Below are positions 55,305 to 64,000 of a stretch of DNA of 64,000 bases, piece by piece. The stretch comes from Phragmites australis (lineage: Eukaryota > Streptophyta > Magnoliopsida > Poales > Poaceae): NCBI RefSeq assembly GCF_958298935.1, contig NC_084942.1, forward strand, positions 16,375,501-16,439,500, in the 5' to 3' direction. Under the pieces are notes generated by a model. The model was not told the origin of the DNA. It saw nothing but the letters and a program-made list of their open reading frames with translations, and ran no database searches. Position numbers and translations under genes: made by a program. Numbering within the stretch: position 1 is the first letter of the stretch; the number at the start of each line of letters is the position of its first letter.

Positions 55305-55845
55305 GAGGAGTTGGGCTTTGGCGACATGCGCTAAATATGGTTTGGCCTCGGTCTTGTTTTAGCACAGCAAGTTGTCAACACCTACTCAAGTTGATGGCAA
55401 TGTGGGTCATGGTTTTGCTCGACCTAGCAAGAGAGCGTTGGCATCTTGGGAGAAAGGGGAGATGGGTGAGGCTGCTTGGGCTGGGAAAAGCATAGAAGAG
55501 AGAGGGAGGGAGGCGGCCTGGTGTGAGAGGAGAGAAAAGTTGGCCGGCTCCAGTGGAATAGGGTGGAAGAGGAGATGTCAGCCTGGTTCAATAGGAGGTT
55601 TGCTGTTTTTCCTTTTCCTATTCTATTTCTTATTTTCTTTATGTTCATATACGTACTATATATATATTATTTAACATACACTACAAACAAACAAGCATAT
55701 CTTCAATCAATTTTCAAACAAAAAGTAGAAACCTTATTTATTTATATATATACATGTATATATATTTAGGCTTTATTTATTGTATTAGTTTATTTTCTTT
55801 TGTGAAAAAATAAATACTTTAATATTGGGCTGTTACACGTTCCCT
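55305..55845 (+). mobile_element. LTR-like fragment ending GGGCTGTTACA
   Basis: Non-coding sequence between the end of LTR copy 2 and the start of the MULE reading. It ends TTGGGCTGTTACA, like the 3' end of TGTAACA-type LTRs, and the transposase frame begins immediately after. It contains an AT microsatellite (55655-55675, 55740-55765). The start is not identifiable. Confidence 0.35.
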
Positions 55846-56690
55846 ACTTGCAAGTACAAGGGTCATATACTCCTATTGGAATTGATGGAAACAATCAAGT
55901 ACTACCAGTTGCATTCACCTTTGTTGAGAGTGAGAAGAAAAATAGTTTGTATTGATTCCTAGAGCATCTAAGGCATTTTGTTGTTAATGATCAGCTAGAT
56001 GTTTATCTTATACATGACCAATGTGTAGGGATTCTACAAGCAATCCTTGATCTGAAGCATGATTCAGCAGAGCACCAAGTGGGAGCAATATGGCTTGACC
56101 TAAAGAGCAGGTGGTGCATGAGGCATTTGGATGCTAACATTTTCAGTCAGTTCAAGAACAAGAACCTCATGAACCTTTTCAAGAGCTTGTGTGGTCAAAA
56201 CTAGTAGCGCAAGTTCACCGCTCTATGGTGAAGACTTGATGAACTAACCATGAAACAAACTGAAGAGGTAGTAAGGAGGTAGACAGTGGGACAGGAGGAC
56301 GTCCCTATGGCTCTTGGTCAGATCCCGCTAGATCATATGGACTGGAGGAGGGTTGGGTCTTCTGTTAAAAACTCCTGGTGGATTGAGAATAATCCAAGGG
56401 AGAACTAGACTCCCCCGTTTGACACTGAGGGGGGCCATGTATGGTATAATGATGACAAACTTAGCTGAGGTCTACAACTAGGTCATGCATGGTGTGAGAG
56501 GACTCCCTTTAGTCGCAATTGTTGAACTTATTCTATATGGGACGTGCAAGAACCTTAAGGACCGGTATGTAGCAGCGTCTAAGTCAATGAATAGCAATCA
56601 ATTAATATATGGGAAGATGTCTAAATACATGGATAATGCAATGAAGAAGGGAGGGGGGAAATTGTGAGAGGATTTTTGTGGAGCACCGAT
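55846..56690 (+). pseudogene. MULE transposase core (broken)
   Basis: Plus-strand frames give TCKYKGHIL, then GIDGNNQVLPVAFTFVESE, YLIHDQCVGILQAI, RWCMRHLDANIFSQFKNKNL and MNLFKSLCGQN. After many stops come NSWWIENNP, MHGVRGLPLVAIVELILYGTC (56485) and GKMSKYMDNAMKKG. This is the order of the Mutator-like transposase domain and its downstream conserved region. The central Asp (LIHDQ) and the CxxH motif are visible. At least five stops and frameshifts occur. The N-terminal third is missing. Confidence 0.85.
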
Positions 56691-56701
56691 AAGTACATAG
56701 A

Positions 56702-57010
56702 TGTTGGTGGGCGAAGTAATTGTACCGAATAAGGAAGCCATCCCCTATTCGAAAGGAGTCTCCTAGATATCTGGGAGAACTGCAGTTTTGAAAAATTGCA
56801 CCCGGACTAGTCCAGGTAGGTTACGCCCACCTTACGCCGACTACATAAGGAGGGGAGGGGATGTCCAAGGCATGCCAATCCAAGCAAGTACAAGTTTCAC
56901 AACAACTCGCTCCTTCAGACCTACAAAGTCAGGTAGGAATAATCAACACCCAACGGAGATCCACAGCAAAAACAACCACCATCCGACTAGGGCTTTAGCA
57001 GTAGGAACAC
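56702..57010 (+). mobile_element. Gypsy LTR fragment inserted in the MULE remnant
   Basis: Collinear with 31405-31720: GAAAGGAGTCTCCTAGATATC, CCCGGACTAGTCCAGGTAGG, CCGACTACATAAGGAGGGG (decayed TATA) and GACTAGGGCTTTAGCAG. It separates the MULE core from the zinc-knuckle frame. Termini were not defined. A C-run (57009-57018) follows. Confidence 0.55.
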
Positions 57011-57086
57011 CCCCCCCCCTTTTTTTAACTTGTGATCATGAGATTAATTAAAGCAAGACAAGACGTATCCACTCGGATACCTAAAC

Positions 57087-57464
57087 ATGTATAAATATTG
57101 TGTCTCTCTTTGTGGTAGTCATCTACGACCATCCAGGTATCCCTATCTTTACATTATAAATATTTGGCAATCATGTACAAATCCTATAGCTAGTTTGTTC
57201 ACAATGGACCCAGGACTGGAGAAAAGGTACATCCCCGATGAGGACACCATGAAGCATAAGCAGGGTTGTCACAAGACTACACAGATTCATAATGACATGG
57301 TCGTGTTTGAAGCTAGGTGTGTTGTGAACTGGTGCAGTAAATGTAATGAAATGGGACATACATATCAGTGTTGTCCCAAAGGTCCTTCAATCACAAACGA
57401 TGCCAAAGGGGGCCCTGCGAGTGCATCATTTGATGGGAGACGTCCACGTCCTCATCATGCATGA
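57087..57464 (+). pseudogene. Zinc-knuckle segment, probably C-terminal part of the MULE transposase
   Basis: An open frame of 125 codons. After residue 60 it reads YIPDEDTMKHKQG and NDMVVFEARCVVNWCSKCNEMGHTYQCCPK. It contains CSKCNEMGHTYQC, a C-x2-C-x4-H-x4-C knuckle as found near the C-terminus of Mutator-like transposases. The first 40 residues look like random translation. Position and strand fit a continuation of 55846-56690 across the LTR insertion. Retroelement gag is the alternative. Confidence 0.55.
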
Positions 57465-57639
57465 ACTTCTTCTGTGGATGCTGGAGATGTGTGACTACTT
57501 TTTGCCAGGTAATTTGTAGCAATTATGATATTAGATTCTTCTCCTAATTTTCATCCATTCTATGTTTCCAAGTCGGTTGCTAAAAATTGTGTCCTATTAG
57601 ATTCTAATTGTCTCACTATTATTTTTCCTGTGATTTGTA

Positions 57640-58560
57640 AGTATGCCTTACGTGCACTTGGAGCTGCTCGACCCATGCATGGATGTCAAACACCACTCCT
57701 ACTTAATGGCCGTTAATGGTGCATAGCTTGTGGTGCTTCGTCCATGGGTTCTAGACAAGCTCATGAGTTTAGACGACCATTGCATCCCCAGTTTGCACGA
57801 CATTGTCTTCATGTGCTTATAACAAGTTTGTCTTAACCTCCAACCACTCCCTTCTCGTGGTGTTCGTGGACTGGTGGAGGCCCGAGACACACATATTCCA
57901 CCTTTCATGCAAGGAGATGGCGCCTACACTGCATGATATCGCTCCTGCTTAATCTCCCTTGCGCGGGGGAAGCGGTGACTGTAGTGGACATGGGGACCAC
58001 ATAGCATGATAACCTCCTGGCACGCTTCTGCGATGTTGTGCGGCCTACGAAGAAGTGGATCCTTCAGTTCAAGCTACGACATTTTCTGCTTTATTTGTCC
58101 TTATTATGTTCTCACTTTACGTGTTTAATGTTATGTGTGCCTTATTGATAGGCGGAGTACATCCATCCCGACGTCAATGACTAGACCATGGATAGGCACC
58201 TGGAGGCCTACTTCTTATGGTTATTCAAATGGATCATATTAACTAGCACCTATGACAACTTGACGAGGAAGAGCATGATCGCTTACACGAGGGTAATAGC
58301 CGACACCGCACCAGGGGAGGTCCCTTAGTACAGTTGGGCTTCCATTGTGCTAGCTGCAACCTATAGGGTCTATGCTAGGGCTGCACGAAGGCGGAATCCC
58401 ACCCCGTCTTCTCTGGTTGTCCCTTGGTTCTCTAGCTATGGACCTATGAGTAGTTCTTCATTGGGTGACAAATGATGGACCATGCTTCGTTAGACTCCAT
58501 GCCGGACAGTGAGGATGAACCCACCATGGGTTCCTTGTGGTGCCGATGATGGGTAATTTC
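57640..58560 (+). pseudogene. Plant mobile domain (PMD)-like gene, broken
   Basis: Plus-strand pieces include LELLDPCMDVKHHSYL, FVDWWRPETHIFHLSCKEMAPTLHDIA (the PMD signature: RPETHTFHLPxGEMTxTLxDV), AYFLWLFKWIILT, YSWASIVLAATYRVYARAAR and PWFSSYGPM. These are in the usual PMD order and spread over several frames with stops. A CTTATTGATAG acceptor-like site lies near 58152. PMD proteins occur as host genes and as cargo of Mutator-like elements. Lying directly after MULE pieces on the same strand, this one is probably transposon cargo. Confidence 0.7.
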
Positions 58561-58723
58561 TCTTGCTATCCATGTCTCCATAGTATTTAGTAATTTGTCT
58601 CTTCATCGCTGCCTCTCAACTCGATGTCGGCTACTCAACCTCGTCACTCGTCCCGAATGGTTCCAAATGGCCATCTCTGGTGCCATGTCCTCTATAGTTT
58701 GGCACTAGTTCCTCTAGGCCATT

Positions 58724-58945
58724 GTACATAGATGTTGGTGGGCGATCGTAGGACCCCGTCCCCTTTACATAGATGTCAGTGGGTCATCATCATCGACCTC
58801 TTTCCCTTTTACCCAGATTTTGGTGGGCCATCATCACGGCCCCCTCCCCTTTACACATATGTCAGTGGGTTATTGTTGTGTGGCCCTACCCATTACCCAG
58901 ATGCTGATGGTTCATCATGGCACAACCTTACCCTTTAACCAAGTA
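58724..58945. repeat. 42-bp tandem array, five units
   Basis: Units begin at about 58730, 58771, 58815, 58857 and 58899, and have the form AGATGTCAGTGGGTCATC followed by a C/T-rich stretch ending CCCCTTTAC. A 22-base word of the first unit recurs exactly at 56693-56714. Confidence 0.88.
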
Positions 58946-58959
58946 ATTTCATCAAAAAT

Positions 58960-59542
58960 CGATTATGTAGTTCAAAAATTTCATGGTTGTATGTTGTGCT
59001 ATATTACTCTGTAATGGAGATGTAGGGTTCACTGATTACATGTGATGATGAATATAGGATAGCTACCATATCTTGCACTCTAGGGTTTCTCATAATTCTC
59101 AGGGCATATCTCTATCTCCATATAGGGGATCCTTGGACGAAAAGAAACTACCCGTAGGTACTCAAGGCACCCCGTAAACGGGAAAGAGGATTCCAGAGGA
59201 CATACGACACTCCCATATATATATGGAGCCAAGGGCCCTACGGAGAAAAGTCAAACCAGAGCCAATAGAAGTTGAAGAAGTCGCTCAAACTTTTCGACAA
59301 ACCAGAAGACACCTAGTGCCGAGTAAGGAAGTCATCGACTAGGTTTAAATCTATCTAGAATAGCCACATATCACCTTATAACAACCTCGGATCAATATAA
59401 GACAAATAGGACGTAGGGTTATTATCCTCAAGGAGGCCCGAACTGTATAAAATCCCCCGTGTTCTCCTATGATTCATCTACTCAAAGCATCCCCTATTTC
59501 TACAACAAGTTCGTTAGATCAATGGTTCATAAATTGTCGATA
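58960..59542 (+). repeat. 5' LTR of the terminal Tat-like Gypsy element (start uncertain)
   Basis: It contains a promoter CCCATATATATATGG (59212-59226), then R/U5 wording typical for Tat/RIRE2 LTRs: GGACGTAGGGTTATTATCC, GGCCCGAACTGTATAAAATC and CCCGTGTTC. It ends near ATTGTCGATA just before the primer-binding site. The usual CA end has become TA. The LTR start could not be fixed. Confidence 0.6.
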
Positions 59543-59562
59543 GCTGGTGCCATCCATGGGGA
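59543..59562 (+). promoter_or_regulatory. Primer-binding site of the Tat-like Gypsy element
   Basis: GCTGGTGCCATCCATGGGG corresponds, with a few changes, to the TTGGCGCCxxCxGTGGGG site found directly after Tat-type LTRs, where a tRNA primes minus-strand synthesis. Confidence 0.6.
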
Positions 59563-59619
59563 TCATGACAATAGGTGTTGAAGAATTTATATAGAACATC
59601 CTGTTGGCATCACCCAAGC

Positions 59620-61440
59620 CTTCACCGAGAACCTTTTTTTTTTTGAATGAGCGGTTCTACGACAACTTTACCCCTTTTCCTGGTGAGCCAGTGATCGATC
59701 GGGTAAATTTCGATGATGAAATTTCTAGTGACGATTCAAGCGATGACAAAATTTTGAGGTCAATTTAAGGATCAATGCACCAAAGATTACGGCGTCAAGT
59801 TTGAACCACTCGGTTGCCAAGACAACTATGAATGTCTAATTTGAAGCAAGTCAGGATCAATCTTCATAGCTTCTAATATCATGGATTGTCAAGACATCGG
59901 ACTGGAGAAATTAGATAAAACATCCATGATGGAGGACACTTCCTCCAGCAGAGGTTACCCCCAAGAAGTTTTTGCTATCAGAGATGAGGGTGACGGTCTG
60001 GGTAATCATGTGATAATAACCTTACATCGGTCAGCACGAAGTGAGCACAACTCCCTAGAAGCATAATGGAGCATCGGTCTTACCATCTCCCGACCATTAG
60101 CAGGGGGTTAAACGCTTTAGATCTGTAATCGCTAAGAGGATCCTTCTTCTATAAGAGGCCCTCATGTGCTCTCCAACCACAGATCTGGTGACCCCTGACG
60201 GTAAGGATTAGATGAACTTGGCAATCGACATAACAAAAGAGGTCATCATCTAGGCCGAGAACTCTCATTTGGCCCTAGCCAAAAACAATGCTAATCGGGG
60301 CAGACCATGCAATCCCCCATCGCAAGATGTATCAGACTCGGAAAGGTGTAACCTCCAGAACAGAGCTTCCAGGGATGATAATCGGGCGAAGAACCACCGC
60401 CAAGCCTTGCCAATCAAAGATCATCCGATTAGTGACTTGAGTGAGGTCACCAGTGAAGGTGCCCAAGGGCCTCTAAGGAGGCTTCGTCTACCCCTTAGTG
60501 ATCTAATCAAAGAACATCCCGACATCAATCAAATCGAGACCGATCTCTGATCTCCGTGGGAAAAACTCCCGAGGCTGCTAGAACCAAGCAAGGCGCCATC
60601 AACAAATGCCTGGCCTTCTCTCCAGATCTACGAAATGTAAGCTAGCTGGCAAGGTTCTGCCTCTGGATGATGGAGAAATACAATAGAAGTACAAACCTCA
60701 TTGAGTTTCTCCATATCTATGCCATTGCCATCCAAGCGACTAGTGGGTACAAGAAGGTAATGGCGAATTACCTCCTTTCCACTTTTGAAAGGGTAGTTAG
60801 GACATGGTTGACCAATCAATCGATGGGAACAATCTACTCATGGGAAGATACTTGCAATGTATTCGAGCCAACTTCTGGGGTACATACGTTCACCTCGGCA
60901 CAAAAAATAATCTCTACCATTGCAAGCAGATGCGGAACAAAACCTTGCGCAAGTTCGTACACCACTTTAGCAACATCTGGAACAACATCCCCAAGCTCAG
61001 CAACTACGATGTCATCCAAGCATTCACCAGGGGGGTCAAGAGCCGGAGATGAGTTGAAGATATCGCCATTCAGGAGCTTGAGATGGTTAAGGAGCTTATG
61101 AAGATCATCAATGAGTCTACTAAGGCTGAAGATGCACTTCTCTTCGTGAAGGACAAGACTTAGGGAATAAATGACCCTCCACCCAGGCTCGAGGGTAACA
61201 AGGCAATGGCTAAGCGCAAGAAGAACATCAAGGGAGGTTGGGGCAAGAAAAATAATTCTGAGAAAGTTTTTGCAGATCTGCCTGACACTTGTCCTGATAA
61301 GCATCCCAATTCCTCTCGGGGCAAGAGCTCAACACCAGGATCCAGTGAATGAGACAGTAAGCCTTGGTGCGACCTCCACCAAACCGATAACCACAACCTC
61401 CATGAGTGTCGCCTCTAGAAGCCTCTAGAAGAAAATGGTC
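59620..61440 (+). pseudogene. Tat-like gag (frameshifted)
   Basis: Pieces are MMEKYNRSTNLIEFLHIYAIAIQA (60667), VMANYLLSTFERVVRTWL, GTIYSWEDTCN, then shifted FWGTYVHLGTKNNLY, LRKFVHHFSNIWNNIPKL and VIQAFTRGVKS. These are the central gag domain of Tat-type elements. A zinc-knuckle-like CDLHQTDNHNLHEC follows near 61365. The upstream part (59640-60660) has low-complexity acidic and basic stretches and holds a 93-codon frame (60269-60550). Gag forms the element particle. The frame is broken at least four times. Confidence 0.8.
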
Positions 61441-61639
61441 AAAGAAGAGGTCAAGAAAGTGGCCAAAGGAAAGAAGAACCAGGTCATGACCCAAAGTAGG
61501 GATTCCAGTTCCTGCAGTAGTGAGGACGACACAGATCTAGTGTCTTTCCAACTAGACAAGAGGACAATCGATCATATGTTCGTTGGTTCTGCATCCTACA
61601 AGACCAAATGGCAGTACAAGATGGTGGTATGACATGTCT

Positions 61640-62145
61640 TAGATATCATCCCCAAGGGTCCTCAGGATGTTAAGTGGTCAAACATTGAAATCTCCTTTGG
61701 CCAAGAAGATTGCCGTGATAATTTTGTACGACTAGGCTACTTCCCGATAGTGGTCGAGCCTATGATAAAAAATTATAGGGTTACCCAAGTTCTTATCAAT
61801 GGAGGGAGTTCCCTGAACATACTCTTCACTAACACACTCGAAAGGATGTAGATTTACTACTCTGCTATCAAGCCAGTTACTCAAACCTTCCATGGTGTAG
61901 TACTTAGATCTTCAGCCACTTCCATCAGCCAGATATCACTCCCCATTAAGTATGATAACTTCTGGGTAGAAAAAATTCTGTTTGACATGGTTGACTTCGA
62001 GATGGAATACAATGCCATCTTAGGAAGACCTACTATTGCCAAATTTATGGCAGCCATGTATTACACTTATCAAAGCGTGAAGATCCCAGGACCCGAGGGA
62101 GTCATCACTATTCTGGGGCTGCTCGAAAGTAGGCCTACGCTATGA
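61640..62145 (+). pseudogene. Tat-like aspartic protease (active-site Asp lost)
   Basis: The frame reads VTQVLINGGSSLNILFTNTLERM, then ISLPIKYDNFWVEKILFDMVDFEMEYNAILGRPTIAKFMAA. Both match the protease and its C-terminal flank in Tat-type Gypsy elements. The catalytic Asp (normally LIDGGS or VDGGS) is Asn, codon AAT at 61798-61800. A TAG follows ERM. The family cuts the gag-pol polyprotein. Confidence 0.82.
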
Positions 62146-62399
62146 CTAATGTAATCTGGACATGGCCACGTAGCATTAACCCAACAAAGAGATGAAAAAT
62201 TCAAGGCCTAAGGCCATCGTGAAGTCCGACGGTGAAGTCAAAGCAGTTCCTCGGGACCCAATGGAGCCATCCAAGACTGTTCGGATTGGCTCCAACTTGG
62301 ATCCCAAATAGGAACTTGTGATCATCACCTTCCTCTAGGCAAACAACATTGTGTTCACCTGGCAACCATCAAAATCCCCAAGGAGGTAGTTTAGCACAA

Positions 62400-63290
62400 A
62401 ATATCTATCTGACCTAACACTAAGCCGGTCAAGTAGAAACTCCTATTGTTCGTGCCCAACTGGAATGCAGCTATTAAAGAAGAAATCAAAAGGCTCACCA
62501 AGGCATGTTTTATTCGGGAGGTGGATCACCCCGAGTGACTCACAAACCCTATCATGGTCAAAAAAATCAAATGGCAAATGGTGAATGTGTGTTAACTTCA
62601 TTGATCTCAACAAAGCCTACCCTAAGGATTCTTTTCCTCTGCCACAAATAGATCAGATAATTGACTCCACCTCTGACTGTGATTATCTAAGCCTTCTTGA
62701 TGCCTACTCTGGTTGTCACTAAATTAGCATGCATCCAGAGGATGAGGAGAATACCTCCTTTATCACTCTGTTTGGAGTCTATTACTATGTTAAAATGCCC
62801 TTTGGATTGAAAATTGCCGGTTCCACATGCCTATGGGGAATGCAGATAACACTTCATGATCAGATTGGCTGGAATGTCGAGGCCAACATCGATGATCTTG
62901 TCATCAAAACCAAAAAGAATGAAGATCTCATATCTGACCTACAAGAAATGTTCAACAACTTGCGCAAGAATCAAGTCATGTTGAACCCAGAGAAGTGCAT
63001 GTTTGGAGTCAACACGGAGAAACTACTCAGTTATCTGATGTCCTACAGGGGAATAGAAGTCAAACCTGAGAAGACCAAAGCTATTGAAGAGATGCAAACT
63101 CCCACGTTAGTGCGAGAAGTTCAGAGACTAACCAGATGCATGGTGGCCCTTAGCCAATTTATTTCCTATCTCGAAGATCGAGGACTTCCCTTCTTAAAGT
63201 TACTAAGACAACATGACGAGTTTGAATGGCCAAAAGAGGTAGATGAGGCATTCAAAAATTTGAAGAGGTATCTTTCTTCCCCCTTGTGCT
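62400..63290 (+). pseudogene. Tat-like reverse transcriptase (broken)
   Basis: The reading gives KRLTKACFIREVDHPE, NFIDLNKAYPKDSFPLPQIDQIIDST, LSLLDAYSGCH and then an open frame from 62729. That frame has FGVYYYVKMPFGLKIAGSTC and the active-site box NIDDLVIKTK, where NID-D replaces the usual YVDD (Tyr to Asn at 62885-62887). It continues LNPEKCMFGV, FLSYLMSYRGIEV-type wording and DRGLPFLKLLRQHDEFEWP. Both Asp are kept. Stops occur before and after the open part. Confidence 0.88.
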
Positions 63291-63294
63291 AATC

Positions 63295-63935
63295 GCTCCC
63301 AACCTTAATGAAGATTTTCTCTTATACATCATGGAAAGAGAAGCGCAAGACAAATAAGACAAAAGCCAGCGAGCGGTGTACTACATCAGTGAAGTGTTTC
63401 ATGGTCCTAAAGAATGATATCCGCAGGTGCAGAAGCTACTATATGCTGTACTAATGGCCTTTCATAAGTTACGGCATTATTTCAAGGCTCACAAGATTAC
63501 CGTACCATCAATTTTCCCACTCGGCAAGATCCTGCATAATAGAGATGCAATCGGCCAAATCGTCAAGTGGTCCATTAAACTTGGAGAATTTGACGTTCGT
63601 TTCATGCCTTGAATAGCAATCAAGTCGGAAGCACTCGCCGGCTTCATGGCCAAATGGAAAAAACTAGATCAACCCTAGGATGACCACAACAACTTATCAG
63701 ACATATGGACTCTATTCTTTTATGGATCACTAACAATTCAAGGCGTCGGGGCTGGGATTATACTGACCTCTCCAAGAGGAGTAATCCTACAATATGCTTT
63801 GCGAATCGATTTTCCAGCCATGAATAACATAGCCGAATGTGAGGGTCTGGTCACTGGACTCCGAATAGCTTCTGCTCTTGGCATCCGCCGCCTACTCATG
63901 AAAGGGGATCACAGTAGGTGATGAAGCAAGTTAGC
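63295..63935 (+). pseudogene. Tat-like RNase H region (broken)
   Basis: The connection segment reads AVYYISEVFHGPKE with a stop, KLLYAVLMAFHKLRHYFKAHKITV and LGEFDVRFMP with a stop. RNase H follows: IWTLFFYGSLTIQGVGAGIIL, NNIAECEGLVTGLR and LLMKGDHS. The first catalytic Asp (WTLFFDGS) is Tyr, codon TAT at 63721-63723. The Glu (NNxAE) and second Asp (KGD) are present. Stops follow at the end of the window. Confidence 0.85.
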
Positions 63936-64000
63936 AAGGAGTATCAAACCTCTTATAAGACTATGACAAACTACCTCACGAAGGTGAGGAAGCTAGAAAA

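Larger units (their letters stand above)
58960..64000 (+). mobile_element. Tat-like Gypsy retrotransposon, degraded, running off the window end
   Basis: LTR, primer-binding site, gag, protease, reverse transcriptase and RNase H follow in the standard Gypsy order on the plus strand. Integrase and 3' LTR must lie beyond 64000. Many stops and frameshifts, plus changes in protease, reverse transcriptase and RNase H active sites, make it non-functional. Confidence 0.88.

Noticed and set aside
1..64000. tRNA, rRNA or other structural RNA genes
   Set aside because: No cloverleaf-like or rRNA-like sequence was recognised by eye. A covariance-model search would be needed to exclude them fully.

Overview
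The window is plant nuclear DNA, very probably from a grass (Poaceae). The evidence is the mix of nested LTR retrotransposons (Copia, Tat-type Gypsy, and a TGTAACA-type Gypsy LTR family), an L1-type LINE, Mutator-like (MULE) transposase, plant mobile domain (PMD) and GRF zinc-finger genes, a Stowaway-like MITE, and GT-AG introns. No bacterial or organellar gene organisation is visible. Species cannot be read from the sequence. Nearly all coding potential belongs to transposable elements, most of it broken.

Layout. 1-13800 is gene-poor and contains a degraded LINE (about 3690-7090, minus). 13830-16312 is the only clear host-gene-like locus: an intact single-exon reading frame for an acidic 200-residue protein with hydrophobic N-terminal segments (14118-14720). 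Its 3' flank is present twice in tandem, and a MITE caps the second copy. 19780-31400 holds a decayed GRF zinc-finger gene split by an 8.2-kb Copia element (20892-29127, minus) with two LTRs. 32471-40205 is the 3' two thirds of a Gypsy element (minus) that carries a long intron-containing gene on the opposite strand between integrase and 3' LTR. 40206-47040 is a pile of LTRs without internal genes: two copies of one family in opposite orientation with a third LTR between them. 47041-48110 is a small promoter/gene fragment and a Copia LTR end. 48600-51108 is a DNA-transposon-like segment with two adjacent minus-strand genes, a MULE-type N-terminal protein and an apparently intact two-exon GRF zinc-finger protein. 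51109-55304 is a further copy of the 40206 LTR family, interrupted by a solo LTR with perfect 5-bp target duplications and four tandem hairpins. 55846-58940 is a decayed MULE transposase, a zinc knuckle and a PMD gene, split by an LTR fragment. From about 58950 a degraded Tat-like Gypsy element (plus) runs off the window end.

How the parts relate. Most of the window is a record of nested insertions. Once the elements are separated, three recurring signals remain. First, accessory TE genes persist (the antisense Gypsy gene, the intact GRF gene next to a MULE-type gene, and PMD beside MULE). Second, catalytic acidic residues have been lost repeatedly by GAN-to-AAN changes in unrelated elements. 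Third, LTRs contain tandem arrays, some of which fold into hairpins. No complete novel multi-gene system could be demonstrated. The best candidates for follow-up are the intact GRF gene pair, the antisense Gypsy gene and the 14118-14720 gene.
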